A stretch of 64,000 nt of DNA from NCBI GenBank assembly GCA_026392355.1, contig JAPLCF010000030.1, positions 310,001 to 374,000 on the forward strand, read 5' to 3'. The DNA comes from Actinomycetota bacterium. Its GTDB lineage: Bacteria; Actinomycetota; Thermoleophilia; Gaiellales; F1-60-MAGs149. Every line of letters begins with the position of its first letter. The first letter of the stretch is position 1. The notes under the pieces were generated by a model that was given only the letters and a program-made list of their open reading frames with translations, had not been told where the DNA came from and searched no databases. This document shows positions 24,127 to 33,889 of this stretch, in pieces. Both the position numbers and the translations under genes were made by a program.

Positions 24127-25206
24127 TCAGAAGACGCGCTTGCCGAAGGCGAGACGGTCCTTGTAGTAGCCCTTGTCCCAGCGGGCGAGCGCGATGCCCT
24201 GGCCCGACGACTGGATGAAGAGCTGGCTCGAGATGGCCATGCCCGTGTGCCCAACGCTGCCCGAGGCAGCGTTGACGCCACCGGTACCGAAGAGCAGCAC
24301 GTCGGCGGGCAGGATCTTGTCGGCCGTGAGGCGCTGCTCGGCCGGCGTCTTGCCTGCCATCTCGTACGTCGTGCGACCACCCAGCGCCTTGGCGACCGTC
24401 TTCGGCGACGTCGGGTCGAGCGCAGTCACCCGCCACACGAAGCCGGAGCAGTCGAAACCGCCAGCCGTGTTGGCACCGAACAGGATCTGCGGCTTCTCGG
24501 AGGTGCCGCCCCAGATGTAGGGCATGCCGATGAAGTCGAAGCCGCGCTGAATCGCGTCGTGCTGGGGGCCGGTGGTCGGGGGCACTGCCGCGAGTAGCTC
24601 GACCGTGTCGATCGCGTCCTGCTTCTCCCAGCCGCCCCACTTCAGCATCTGCGCGGCGCTCCAGATGGCGTCACCACGGGAGGCCTGCTCGTACCAGGCA
24701 TGCTCCTTGCTGTCGTCGGCCTGGTCCAAGTTCGTGCGCAGACGCAGCAGACGAGCGACGATCTCGTAGCCGACACCCGGGCGGGCCACATAGCCGGCCT
24801 GCGTGATCAGCTGCTCGGCACGAACTGCCGTCGCATCAAGACCAGCAGCCGCCACGAAGGCCTGATCCACGTCGCCGAGGGTGACGGGCTGGCCGGCGGG
24901 GATCTGACGCACCTTCTTCGCCGCCTTGGGCTGTGCTGCCATCACGAACGCGGTCAGAGAAGGACCGTCGAGCACGCCGTCCGGGTCGATCGTGTCGCCC
25001 GTCACACCGGGAAATGCGCCCGTGTTCAGGACGGTCACGATGGCGCTGCTCACCCAGCTGCGCGTGGTGGGCGCCTGGACGAGCGCCGCAACCGGCTTCT
25101 TCTTGACCGGCTTGCGCTTCTTGCGCTTGGCGTCTGCAACGCCGCTGCACGCCACGAGGGCGATCAGGACGAGGGCGATGGTCTTGGTGAGGCGGTGTGT
25201 AGTCAT
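24127..25206 (-). CDS. secreted C40 (NlpC/P60) family peptidase
   Basis: Signal peptide plus GGFDCSGFVWRVTAL, LPADVLLFGTGGVNAASGSVGHTGMAIS. Confidence 0.85.
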   Translation of the reverse strand: MTTHRLTKTIALVLIALVACSGVADAKRKKRKPVKKKPVAALVQAPTTRSWVSSAIVTVLNTGAFPGVTGDTIDPDGVLDGPSLTAFVMAAQPKAAKKVRQIPAGQPVTLGDVDQAFVAAAGLDATAVRAEQLITQAGYVARPGVGYEIVARLLRLRTNLDQADDSKEHAWYEQASRGDAIWSAAQMLKWGGWEKQDAIDTVELLAAVPPTTGPQHDAIQRGFDFIGMPYIWGGTSEKPQILFGANTAGGFDCSGFVWRVTALDPTSPKTVAKALGGRTTYEMAGKTPAEQRLTADKILPADVLLFGTGGVNAASGSVGHTGMAISSQLFIQSSGQGIALARWDKGYYKDRLAFGKRVF

Positions 25207-25227
25207 CGTTGTGATAGACGGTTAAGG

Positions 25228-25449
25228 GTCTCTCCGTAACCCTGAGGCTATGTTCCTCAGGTGGGGATCGAGACTCTATGGGTACCCCACTCTACACCGC
25301 AAGCTCCTGGCGGTTGCGCTTTCGTAACTGTCTCAAGTAAACCCTGAGGGTATCCCCCATTCTTGGCTCTGTTGAGCGGTAAATGAGGTCATGGGGAAAC
25401 GTAACGGACGCGTCACGATGTCGCCCAAAGTCTCAACCAATACCTGAGG
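25228..25449. repeat. three direct copies of a 20-bp element GTCTC(A/T)(A/C)N4-5(A)CCTGAGG upstream of the NlpC/P60 gene
   Basis: Copies at 25228-25247, 25330-25349 and 25430-25449, identical internal spacing (GTCTC to CCTGAGG = 13 bp). Confidence 0.65.
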
Positions 25450-25460
25450 AAGGTGCGATT

Positions 25461-25481
25461 GAGGGTCAGACAGTGACCCTC
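25461..25481 (-). terminator. hairpin immediately 3' of hisA
   Basis: GAGGGTCA-GACAG-TGACCCTC perfect 8-bp stem; no clear U-tract. Confidence 0.45.
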
Positions 25482-25496
25482 CGCAGAGGTTGAGAG

Positions 25497-26249
25497 TTAC
25501 GCCGAGGCGTGCAGTAGAGCGGCGATCTGCGAGGGGTCGTCGAGCAGCGCTCGACCAACGACCGCGCCGGCACAGCCGAGCGCTCGGACCGCGTGGACGT
25601 CGTCGGGGGTCGTCACCCCTCCCGCGGCAATCACCGCGGCAGTTGGAACCGCGGCGCGTACCGCTCGGAGCAGATCCTCGTCGGGACCACCGAGGGTCCC
25701 GTCGCGATCGATGCCCGTGATCAACAGCGTCTCGACCCCAAGTTCCACGACGGCGCGTGCCGCGTCATCAACGCGGATACCCGCGTCTTCGACCCAACCG
25801 CTGACGCGAACCGTTCCCTGGCGGCTATCGAGCGCCACGGCAATCGGGCTACCGTGACGTTCGACGAGCTCGCCGAGCATCTGTGGATCGCGAAGTGCCA
25901 TTGTGCCGATCAGCACGCGATCGACACCCTGCGCGAGCAACGTCTCGACGGATTCCGCCGATCGCAACCCACCACCGACCTGGAGAATCGCTCCAGGTGG
26001 CTTCGTGGCAGCGAGTTCCGCGATGATCGAGATATTGGGCTCAGCGGGAGCGCCGGTCCGGGCCGCGTCCAGATCGATGATATGCAGTGCGGTGGCGCCT
26101 GCCTCCCAGATCATCGCGGCGCGCACGCGGGCGTCGTCCAGCTCGTTCGTCAGCATGTGATCGAACTGCCCATGCAGCAGCCGCACGGCCCGTCCGTCGA
26201 TCAGATCGATGGCGGGATAGAGGCGGTAGTTGGCGGGTGTCGATGTCAC
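25497..26249 (-). CDS. hisA: phosphoribosylformimino-5-aminoimidazole carboxamide ribotide isomerase
   Basis: YRLYPAIDLIDGRAVRLLHGQF, LQVGGGLRS, TDIDRDGT-like LITGIDRDGTLGGPD, AAGGVTTPDDV; GTG start. Confidence 0.94.
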   Translation of the reverse strand: MTSTPANYRLYPAIDLIDGRAVRLLHGQFDHMLTNELDDARVRAAMIWEAGATALHIIDLDAARTGAPAEPNISIIAELAATKPPGAILQVGGGLRSAESVETLLAQGVDRVLIGTMALRDPQMLGELVERHGSPIAVALDSRQGTVRVSGWVEDAGIRVDDAARAVVELGVETLLITGIDRDGTLGGPDEDLLRAVRAAVPTAAVIAAGGVTTPDDVHAVRALGCAGAVVGRALLDDPSQIAALLHASA

Positions 26250-26250
26250 T

Positions 26251-26268
26251 GTGTTAGCATGCTAACAC
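26251..26268. promoter_or_regulatory. 18-bp perfect palindrome GTGTTAGCATGCTAACAC, candidate operator/divergent promoter
   Basis: Fills the 20-bp gap between hisA (GTG, minus) and the TrpR-like gene (ATG, plus) symmetrically. Confidence 0.85.
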
Positions 26269-26269
26269 G

Positions 26270-26578
26270 ATGACCCAACCGACTGACCCCAGCGACTGGC
26301 GCAGCCCCTCGGTCGAGCAGCTCGCCGACGTGCTTGTCTCGATCGACAACCGTGAGTCGATGCTCGCCTTCCTGCGTGACGTCTGCTCGCACAACGAGTT
26401 GAGTACGCTGGCCCAGCGTCTCGAGGTTGCGCGCCTCGTCGACCAGGGCGTGCCGTACGCCGAGGTGGCCCGTCGACTCAGTGCCTCTACGGCCACGGTC
26501 ACGCGCGTGGCGCAGTGGCTGCGGCATGGCGAGGGCGGCTATCGCGCCGTGCTCGATGCAGAAAGGGTCGACGCATGA
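26270..26578 (+). CDS. TrpR-like YerC/YecD family regulator (candidate histidine regulator)
   Basis: LRDVCSHNELSTLAQRLEVARLVDQGVPYAEVARRLSASTATVTRVAQWLRHGEGGY, characteristic of the TrpR/YerC family. Confidence 0.9.
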   Translation: MTQPTDPSDWRSPSVEQLADVLVSIDNRESMLAFLRDVCSHNELSTLAQRLEVARLVDQGVPYAEVARRLSASTATVTRVAQWLRHGEGGYRAVLDAERVDA

Positions 26579-27435
26579 TCAACAGCACGCTTCGTATCGC
26601 CGTTCCCTCCAAGGGACGACTGGCTGCTCCAACGGTCGCGCTGTTGCAGGCTGCTGGCATTCCCGTGCCGGCCGACGATCGCCGCCTCCTTGTCCCCGTG
26701 CCCGATCAGAACGTCGAGTTGCTGTTTGCGCGCACCGACGACATCCCCACGCTGATCCGCGACGGCGCTGCAGACGTCGGCGTCGCCGGCAGCAACCAGC
26801 TGCTGGAGTACGGCAGCGACGGCGTTGAGGAGCTCTCGCGGCTCGGCTTCGGCGCCTGCCGGCTGGATATCGCTGTCCCCATTGACTCCACGATCCGCAC
26901 GACAGCTGATCTGACGGGTCGGCGCATTGCGACCTCCCACCCCGTCGTGCTCAAGGCGTACCTCGCCGAGCACGGGATCGATGCGATCGTCGTCACGCTG
27001 ACGGGCTCCGTCGAGCTCGCTCCGACGATCGGCGCCGCCGACGCGGTGTGCGACCTCGTGTCGACCGGCGAGACGCTGCGGCAAAACGGGCTGCGACCGA
27101 TCGAGACCATTCTGCGATCCGAGGCGGTGCTGCTTGGCGCCGCCGACCAACGCGACGCAGCGGGTATCGCCGTGCTGTGCACCGCGATTGAGTCGGTGCT
27201 GGCTGCTCGCCCCAAGCGCTATCTGATGCTGAACGCACCCGATGGATCGCTCGACGCAATCGTCAGCCTGCTCCCTGGCATCGATGCACCCACGATCCTG
27301 CCGTTGGCGCGCTCCGACATGCACGCTGTCCACGCGGTCGTCGATGCAGCAGACCTTCCGCGGCTACTGCATCCTCTCAAGGAAGCCGGTGCGTCCGGCC
27401 TCCTCGTCCTCCCGATTGAGCACCTAATCCCATGA
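26575..27435 (+). CDS. hisG: ATP phosphoribosyltransferase
   Basis: LRIAVPSKGRLAAPTVALLQAAGI, DGAADVGVAGSNQL, DLVSTGETLRQNGLRPIE. Confidence 0.95.
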   Translation: MINSTLRIAVPSKGRLAAPTVALLQAAGIPVPADDRRLLVPVPDQNVELLFARTDDIPTLIRDGAADVGVAGSNQLLEYGSDGVEELSRLGFGACRLDIAVPIDSTIRTTADLTGRRIATSHPVVLKAYLAEHGIDAIVVTLTGSVELAPTIGAADAVCDLVSTGETLRQNGLRPIETILRSEAVLLGAADQRDAAGIAVLCTAIESVLAARPKRYLMLNAPDGSLDAIVSLLPGIDAPTILPLARSDMHAVHAVVDAADLPRLLHPLKEAGASGLLVLPIEHLIP

Positions 27436-29135
27436 CTGATCTCGATATCCCCTGGATCCGCCCCGAGCTGGCCCAGCCCTCGCCCTACCGCTGGCAGGAG
27501 GGCATTCCCGACGAGGTCGTGGCGCGCTTTGACCTCAATACGCTGCCGCTCAATCCCTCGTGGTGGCCGGGTATCGCCCGAACGATCGCTGCGCAGTCCG
27601 TCAGCTCGTACCCCGAAGCCGACTACGCACCGCTCAAGCGGGCGATCGCCAGCTACCTCGAGATCGATGCGGCCTGCGTCGTGCCAACCGCCGGCGGCGA
27701 TGAGGCAATCCTGCTGACGGCCTGGCTCGCGCTGGGCCGTGGCGATCGCGCCGTGGTTGGGCGCCCCACGTACCAGCTGCACGCCGCGAGCGTCCGCATG
27801 ACGGGCGCCGAGGTCGATTTGGTCGATCCGCTGCCCGGTCCTGCGCTACGCCTCGATCTCGACACGATCGCGGAGAAGGCCAAGGGCGCTCGCCTCGTCT
27901 GGCTCTGCTCGCCCAACAACCCAACCGGCGAGGATATCCCGGCCGACAAGATCCGCGAGATCGCGGCGAACTGCCAAGGCCTCGTCTGCGTCGACCAGGC
28001 CTACCTCGAATTCGGCGGCTCGACGGATCATCTGGCGCTGCTCGACGAGTTGCCAAACATCGTCTTCGTCCGCACGTTCTCAAAGGGCTGGGGCATGGGC
28101 GCATTGCGCGCCGGCTATGCCATCGCCAACCCGCTGGTCGCCGGTGCCATGGATGCCCTGCGCCCGCCGGGCTCCCTCTCCACCGGCTCCGCCCTCGGCG
28201 CCGAGCTCGCGTGCGGACACGCGGACACCATGCGCGTGGATACCGCCAACTATCGCGCCGAACGCGAGCGCCTCAGTGCCGGCTTCCGCGAGCTCGGACT
28301 CGAGATCATTGGCGAGGCCGCGAACTTCGTCTGTGCCCGCACACCCTGGTCTGGCGACGAACTCTTCGGCAAACTCGCGAGCCGCGGGCTGATCGTGCGC
28401 ACCTTCGGGCATGAGCCGCTACTCGCCGATGCCTTCCGGGCCTGTGTGGCGGTGCCGGCCGACAACGACAAGCTGCTGGCGGCGCTCGCCGACCTGCTCG
28501 GCAAGCCGGCTCCGGCCCCCGCCGATCCCACCGTCGGGGCCAGCACGTTCGGACGTGGCGCGCTCATCGAGCGGCGCACGAAGGAGACCGACATTCGCCT
28601 GCGGGCGACGCTCGACGGCAGCGGCAATGCGCGCATTGCCACCGGGGTCGGCTTCCTCGATCACATGCTGACCGCGCTCGGGCACCACTCGTTGATGGAT
28701 CTCGACCTGGCCTGCACCGGCGACACGCACATCGACCCGCACCACACGGTCGAGGACTGCGGCATCGTGCTCGGCCAGGCGATCGACGCAGCGCTCGGCG
28801 ACCGTGCCGGCATCACCCGCTTCGGCGATGCCTCGGCCCCGCTCGATGAGGCACTCGGCCGGGCCACCGTCGACTTCTCTGGTCGCGGCTCGAGCACCGT
28901 ACGCATCAACTTCACCGACACGATGATCGGCGAGCTACCGACGTCGCTGATCCCGCACCTGATCGACTGCATCGCGATCAATGCTCGCGCCACGATCCAT
29001 GTGGAGGCAAGCGGCGAGGACGACCATCACATTGCCGAGGCAGCCTTCAAGGCATTGGCCCGTGCCCTGCGTGAGGCCTGGTCGATGGATCCGCGGCGTG
29101 GCACGCAGATCGCGTCCACCAAGGGCTCGCTCTGA
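27432..29135 (+). CDS. hisCB: fused histidinol-phosphate aminotransferase / imidazoleglycerol-phosphate dehydratase
   Basis: N-terminus HisC (CSPNNPTGEDIP, FVRTFSKGWGMGALRAGYAIA); C-terminus HisB (RRTKETDIRL, GVGFLDHMLTALGHHSLMDL, HHTVEDCGIVLGQAID, DHHIAEAAFKALARAL) in one uninterrupted 567-aa ORF. Confidence 0.95.
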   Translation: MTDLDIPWIRPELAQPSPYRWQEGIPDEVVARFDLNTLPLNPSWWPGIARTIAAQSVSSYPEADYAPLKRAIASYLEIDAACVVPTAGGDEAILLTAWLALGRGDRAVVGRPTYQLHAASVRMTGAEVDLVDPLPGPALRLDLDTIAEKAKGARLVWLCSPNNPTGEDIPADKIREIAANCQGLVCVDQAYLEFGGSTDHLALLDELPNIVFVRTFSKGWGMGALRAGYAIANPLVAGAMDALRPPGSLSTGSALGAELACGHADTMRVDTANYRAERERLSAGFRELGLEIIGEAANFVCARTPWSGDELFGKLASRGLIVRTFGHEPLLADAFRACVAVPADNDKLLAALADLLGKPAPAPADPTVGASTFGRGALIERRTKETDIRLRATLDGSGNARIATGVGFLDHMLTALGHHSLMDLDLACTGDTHIDPHHTVEDCGIVLGQAIDAALGDRAGITRFGDASAPLDEALGRATVDFSGRGSSTVRINFTDTMIGELPTSLIPHLIDCIAINARATIHVEASGEDDHHIAEAAFKALARALREAWSMDPRRGTQIASTKGSL

Positions 29136-29136
29136 C

Positions 29137-29745
29137 GTGACCGCCGTTACGGTCGTCGACTACGGCGGCGGCAACGTTCGCTCGTTGTGTGCCGCGCTCG
29201 AGCGGTGTGGCGCTGCGGTTACGGTTTCTGCGGATCCCGACGTAGTGGCGGCTTCTCCACGACTAATGCTTGCCGGCCAAGGCGCCGCCGGTGCAGCCAT
29301 GCGGGCTCTCGACTCCACGGGGCTCGCTGAGGCATTGCGCGACTCCGCGCGCCGCCACGTACCGCTCCTCGGCGTCTGCGTGGGTCTCCAGGTGCTGTTC
29401 GACCACTCGGACGAGGACGACTGCACGTGCTTGGGTCTGCTGCACGGGTCGGTGCACCGGATCCAGGGTGCTGAGCGTCTGCCCCATCTCGGCTGGAACG
29501 ACGTCGAGCCGCTGATTGAGCACCTGCTCACGCAGGATCTGCCGGCCATCACCTACTTCGCCCACTCGTACGCGGTCACGGCGGACATCCCGTCCGCGGT
29601 GGCTGTGACACGCATCGATCAGGCGACGATCGCTTCGGTGGTGGCGCGTGGCTCCATCGCCGGTGCGCAGTTTCACCCCGAGCGGTCTTCGGAGGCTGGG
29701 CGCCAGCTGCTGCGCCGCTTCCTCGCCTGGGATGGGAGCCACTGA
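29137..29745 (+). CDS. hisH: imidazole glycerol phosphate synthase glutaminase subunit
   Basis: VTVVDYGGGNVRSL, LLGVCVGLQVLFD, LPHLGWN, QFHPERSSEAG. Confidence 0.92.
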   Translation: MTAVTVVDYGGGNVRSLCAALERCGAAVTVSADPDVVAASPRLMLAGQGAAGAAMRALDSTGLAEALRDSARRHVPLLGVCVGLQVLFDHSDEDDCTCLGLLHGSVHRIQGAERLPHLGWNDVEPLIEHLLTQDLPAITYFAHSYAVTADIPSAVAVTRIDQATIASVVARGSIAGAQFHPERSSEAGRQLLRRFLAWDGSH

Positions 29746-30494
29746 TGCTGCGTCGCCGCATCATCCCCTGCCTCGACGTCTCGGGCGGCCGCGTCGTCAA
29801 GGGCGTCGAGTTCGTCAACCTGCGCGACTGTGGCGAGCCGGTCGATGCCGCGCTGCGCTACGCCGAGCAGGGTGCCGACGAGCTGTGCTGGCTCAACATC
29901 ACCGCGGGCGATGAGGCATGGGACCAGCTGTTGACGCAGGTCGCTGATGCCGGCACGCGAATCGACGTGCCACTCACGGTCGGTGGCGGCGTCTCCGATG
30001 AGCCTCACGTGCGTGATCTCCTTGGGGCGGGCGCCGACAAGGTGTCGATCAACAGCGCAGCGCTCGATCGGCCCGACCTCGTGGCCGAATGTGCCGAGCG
30101 CCATGGGTCGCAATGCATCGTGGTGGCTATCGATGCCCGCCGTACGGGCGACGTCTGGGAGGCAGTTGCCTCTGGCGGTCGTCGCGCGACCGGACGCAAT
30201 GCGGTCGATTGGGCACGCGAGGCCGTGGAGCGAGGCGCGGGCGAGCTCCTGGTGACGAGCATGGACTCCGACGGCACACAGCGCGGCTATGCACTCGATC
30301 TCTACGAGCGTTTGCTCGCGGCAGTCGACGTGCCGATCATCGCCTCGGGCGGTGCCAGCAGTCCCGCCGACATTGCCGACGTCTTGGAGCTCGGCGTCTC
30401 CGCCGCCTTGGCTGCGAGCATCTTCCATGACGGCATCCACACAGTCGAGGAGGTGAAGCACACATGTCGGGAACGGAACCTACCGATGCGCTGA
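29745..30494 (+). CDS. hisF: imidazole glycerol phosphate synthase cyclase subunit
   Basis: [33 protein letters not shown]. Confidence 0.96.
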   Translation: MLRRRIIPCLDVSGGRVVKGVEFVNLRDCGEPVDAALRYAEQGADELCWLNITAGDEAWDQLLTQVADAGTRIDVPLTVGGGVSDEPHVRDLLGAGADKVSINSAALDRPDLVAECAERHGSQCIVVAIDARRTGDVWEAVASGGRRATGRNAVDWAREAVERGAGELLVTSMDSDGTQRGYALDLYERLLAAVDVPIIASGGASSPADIADVLELGVSAALAASIFHDGIHTVEEVKHTCRERNLPMR

Positions 30495-31108
30495 CGCTCA
30501 CAGGCACGCCGCGCTTTGACGACGATGGGCTGATCCCCGCGATCTGCCAGGACACCATTGATGGCTCGGTGCTGATGCTCGCGTGGATGAACGCCGAGGC
30601 GCTCGACCGCACGCTCTCCACCCGTCACGCCTGGTTCTGGTCGCGCTCGCGTCAAGAGCTATGGGAGAAGGGTGCAACCAGCGGCAACGTGCTCACGGTC
30701 CAGGACCTGCGCCTCGACTGCGACCAAGATGCATTGCTCGTGATGGTCTCCCCTGCTGGTCCCGCCTGCCATACCGGTGCACGCACCTGCTGGGGCGACG
30801 ACGCCGGCCCTCTGCTCACGCGTCTGGCGGGCACGATCGAGTCGCGCCGCGGCGCCGACCCGGAAACGTCGTACGTTGCGCGTCTGCTCGGCTCTGACCG
30901 CTCACTCGCTGCCGGCAAGGTCGCCGAGGAGTCGGCCGAGGTGCTCGATGCCGCACCGGGCTCCGACCAGCAGGTCGAGGAAGCCGCCGACGTGCTGTTC
31001 CACCTGCTGGCGCTCCTGGCCCGTGACGGCGTTGATCCCCTGCGCGTGCTGGACGTGCTCGCGCAGCGCGAGGGCCTGCCGCCGCGCTGGCTACGAGACG
31101 CCACGTGA
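30464..31108 (+). CDS. hisIE: bifunctional phosphoribosyl-AMP cyclohydrolase/phosphoribosyl-ATP diphosphatase
   Basis: [39 protein letters not shown]-terminal [13 protein letters not shown]...[14 protein letters not shown]. Confidence 0.93.
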   Translation: MSGTEPTDALTLTGTPRFDDDGLIPAICQDTIDGSVLMLAWMNAEALDRTLSTRHAWFWSRSRQELWEKGATSGNVLTVQDLRLDCDQDALLVMVSPAGPACHTGARTCWGDDAGPLLTRLAGTIESRRGADPETSYVARLLGSDRSLAAGKVAEESAEVLDAAPGSDQQVEEAADVLFHLLALLARDGVDPLRVLDVLAQREGLPPRWLRDAT

Positions 31109-31824
31109 GCGACGCCCCCGACCAGTACGAGCCCATCTCCGAGATCTACGACGCGTGGTGCCTTGAAGTTCAGGAAGACATCGGCTTCTACATCGGCATG
31201 GCGCTTGGCACAGAGACAAAGGTCGTGGAACTCGCAGCCGGCACTGGCCGCATCGCGATCCCACTGGCCCTGTCGGGCTATGACGTGATCGCCATCGATC
31301 GCTCCGAGCCGATGCTCGACCTGCTGCGCGGTAAGGCGGCGGAGGCGGGCGCTACCGAGCGGATCGACGTCCGTGTCGGCGACCTCACCGCCCCCGGCAT
31401 CGAGGGCCGGTACGACCGCGTGCTGGTGCCGTTCCGCAGCCTGCTCCACCTCGCCACCGACGAGGAGCGTCTTGCCGCCTTCCGCGCCATGCACCAGCTC
31501 CTCACGCCCGATGGCTATCTCGCCTTCGACGTCTTCAGCCCTACCCCCGCAGACATCACGGCCACCCACCGAGTCTGGCACCACCGGGATTCGGGCGCGA
31601 AGGAACGAGCCGACTGGAACCGTCCAGACGGCACCACGCACGTCGAGGTCGAGATGCGTGGTCGCACCACCACACTCGTCCTCCACCCACTCCCGGCCAA
31701 ACGCTGGCTCGAGCTCGTCGAAGAGGCGGGCTTCGAAGTAATCACCACCTGGGGCGGCTTCGACGGCGAAAAGGTGCGCGGTGACGGCACCGGCGATCTC
31801 GTCATCGTGGCGCAGCCGCTCTAG
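31105..31824 (+). CDS. class I SAM-dependent methyltransferase
   Basis: [39 protein letters not shown]. Confidence 0.88.
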   Translation: MSDAPDQYEPISEIYDAWCLEVQEDIGFYIGMALGTETKVVELAAGTGRIAIPLALSGYDVIAIDRSEPMLDLLRGKAAEAGATERIDVRVGDLTAPGIEGRYDRVLVPFRSLLHLATDEERLAAFRAMHQLLTPDGYLAFDVFSPTPADITATHRVWHHRDSGAKERADWNRPDGTTHVEVEMRGRTTTLVLHPLPAKRWLELVEEAGFEVITTWGGFDGEKVRGDGTGDLVIVAQPL

Positions 31825-33866
31825 CCGGTCACGACGGAGGGCGTCGACGAGTCGCCGCCGTTCCGCGCCGGTAGGTACTTGACAAGCGCACGGCACGCCT
31901 TCGGCAGTTTACGCGCCGTACCGTTCGAGGCGGTCAGGGTCGCCGTGTTCGAGAACGGCTTGACCTGTCCGAACTCTGGCTGCAGGTGCTTGCCCGTTCC
32001 GGTCATCCCGACGAAGCCGATCGCATCGTACGGCATCATGAACCCGTTGCCGGTGAGCGTTCCCTGCAGCCGTGCCCCGGCACCCGTACCACCGAGGATC
32101 ACCGTCTTCTGCACGGGACCCGGCGACACCGCGGTAGCGCAAAGGAGATCCACAGAGCTTGCACCGCGCAGGAGGATCGTGCCGCTGCCCATACCGACCT
32201 CGCTCGCGGCACCGCCGACGACCGTCATCTTGCCCGCCTGCGCCACGTACGCGCCGCCCGCGAATGCTCCGAACGCGCCCGGCCGCATCGCGCCGTTGCC
32301 GCGGCGCGGCGTCGACCAGCGATAGCGTCCGCCGAAGACCGAGCCATCGAGGCGCATCGTCTGCGGCGCCTTACTCGAGACGCGCAGCGTCTTGCCCTTG
32401 GACAGCCTCATGGTTGTCACGGCCGAATAGCCGCTCGCACGATCCGAGCTGCCAGTCAGGCGCCGCGTTCCGGAGGCCGAGGAGATGTACACGGCCCGGA
32501 AGACACTGGCCGGGCTGGCTGTGCAATTGGCCACATTGTCGGCAAACGCGGTCGTGACGACGTGCGGCCCGGCAGCGAGGGCGGTGAACGTCGCAGTCTT
32601 TGACTCCGTGGTGGTCTGATCAGAGAAGGTGACGGTCGATTCATACGCGCCGTCACCGTCATAATCGACGCAAGCGGTGTCGACATACAGTGAAGACGCG
32701 GTCTTCGTGAAGGTCGCGGTGACCGTCGCTCCAGCCGATGGCGCTTCGGTCGACAGATCGACTTCGCTGGTCGCCGTCGAGGTAAAGCTCGCAGGCGTCA
32801 GCATCGTCGTCGCGGTGCCTGTCTGGCCTGCGGCGTTGGTCACCTTGACGCCGACCGTCGGCCCTTGGGTCAATGCGTTGAAACCCTCGGACACGATGAC
32901 GAACGGCTGCAGCACGCTGTCGGGGACGATCGCGACCCCACTGGGCACCGTCACGGATGCGTCCTGCGCCGCAGGCTGATCGCCGTACACGCCGTCGCCA
33001 TTCAGATCCCAGCTGTAGGTGAGCGCCGTTCCGCCGGGATCGGTCGAGGTGCGGGCATCGACCTCCCGCCAGAGATACTCGCCGATCGCTCCGCTGGCGG
33101 ACGCCGGGGTTGCGCGCGCGATGAGGCGCGCGGTCGGTGCCGTCGCCACGGGCGTGACCGGCTCTGCCTTCTTAAGGTTCACCCGCATCCACGAGGTGGC
33201 CTGGATCGGCATTCCGACCGCCGCGGGCGATTCGAACGTCGTTCCGTCCTGCAGGTGGAACGACCAGGGTTGCAGCGCACTCGTGGTGGTGCTCACGAAG
33301 AGCCACGTCACCCTGCTCGCCGACGTGGGCAGAGCCGGCGTATCGAGCGTGAGCTTGTTGCCCTCGAACGCCTTGGCACACTGCAGGCCGTAGGTGAACG
33401 GCTTGGCTTGCGCCGGGAGCTGCTTCGCGATGGTGTCTACCCCTCCACCCGTGAGAGCGATGAGGTCGCTGAGCGGTGCCAAGAGCACGTCTGCCGACTC
33501 GAACCATGCCCAGGTGCCACTCGGGCACGCCCATTCGGGCTTCAACGCAGCGGGACTCCATCCCCCGCCCGCGGTCTGGTTGAAGCGGAGCGGCGTCCAT
33601 ACGAGCCACGACCCGGTCAAGTCGATCGTGGTCTTGCTGCTGGCGGTGAGATCGATGGTCGTCGTCGTCGTCTCGATGCCGGCGGCAGCCGCGGTGGAGG
33701 GTGTGACCGCGCCCGAGGCGGCCGTGGCGGTGACCGACTTGTCGTCGGCAAGCGGAGCCGCGGCGCGGTTGACGGACAGGTAGGCCGTCGGCGACACGAA
33801 ACTGCACGCGCTGGCGGTCAGCGCAACGGCAACGAGCAAGAAGATGGGGACGGGGAGACGGCGCAT
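31821..33866 (-). CDS. large secreted lipoprotein with PKD-like and DxNGDG-type segments
   Basis: Lipobox MRRLPVPIFLLVAVALTASAC; WDLNGDGVYGD and DYDGDGAYE motifs. Confidence 0.65.
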   Translation of the reverse strand: MRRLPVPIFLLVAVALTASACSFVSPTAYLSVNRAAAPLADDKSVTATAASGAVTPSTAAAAGIETTTTTIDLTASSKTTIDLTGSWLVWTPLRFNQTAGGGWSPAALKPEWACPSGTWAWFESADVLLAPLSDLIALTGGGVDTIAKQLPAQAKPFTYGLQCAKAFEGNKLTLDTPALPTSASRVTWLFVSTTTSALQPWSFHLQDGTTFESPAAVGMPIQATSWMRVNLKKAEPVTPVATAPTARLIARATPASASGAIGEYLWREVDARTSTDPGGTALTYSWDLNGDGVYGDQPAAQDASVTVPSGVAIVPDSVLQPFVIVSEGFNALTQGPTVGVKVTNAAGQTGTATTMLTPASFTSTATSEVDLSTEAPSAGATVTATFTKTASSLYVDTACVDYDGDGAYESTVTFSDQTTTESKTATFTALAAGPHVVTTAFADNVANCTASPASVFRAVYISSASGTRRLTGSSDRASGYSAVTTMRLSKGKTLRVSSKAPQTMRLDGSVFGGRYRWSTPRRGNGAMRPGAFGAFAGGAYVAQAGKMTVVGGAASEVGMGSGTILLRGASSVDLLCATAVSPGPVQKTVILGGTGAGARLQGTLTGNGFMMPYDAIGFVGMTGTGKHLQPEFGQVKPFSNTATLTASNGTARKLPKACRALVKYLPARNGGDSSTPSVVTG

Positions 33867-33871
33867 TGAGG

Positions 33872-33889
33872 ACGTGACAATCATCACGT
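33872..33889. promoter_or_regulatory. ACGTGA-CAATCA-TCACGT, CRP/FNR-like inverted repeat (GTGA-N6-TCAC)
   Basis: Perfect 6-bp arms next to the lipoprotein gene start, matching the TGTGA-N6-TCACA geometry. Confidence 0.55.

Noticed and set aside
25207-25496. c-di-AMP (ydaO/yuaA) riboswitch upstream of NlpC/P60
   Set aside because: GGGGTGAATC and the conserved 3' GACAGCTnACCTCG segments are not present; only generic GC hairpins.
26539-27333. 264-aa minus ORF opposite hisG
   Set aside because: Overlaps an unambiguous hisG on the opposite strand.
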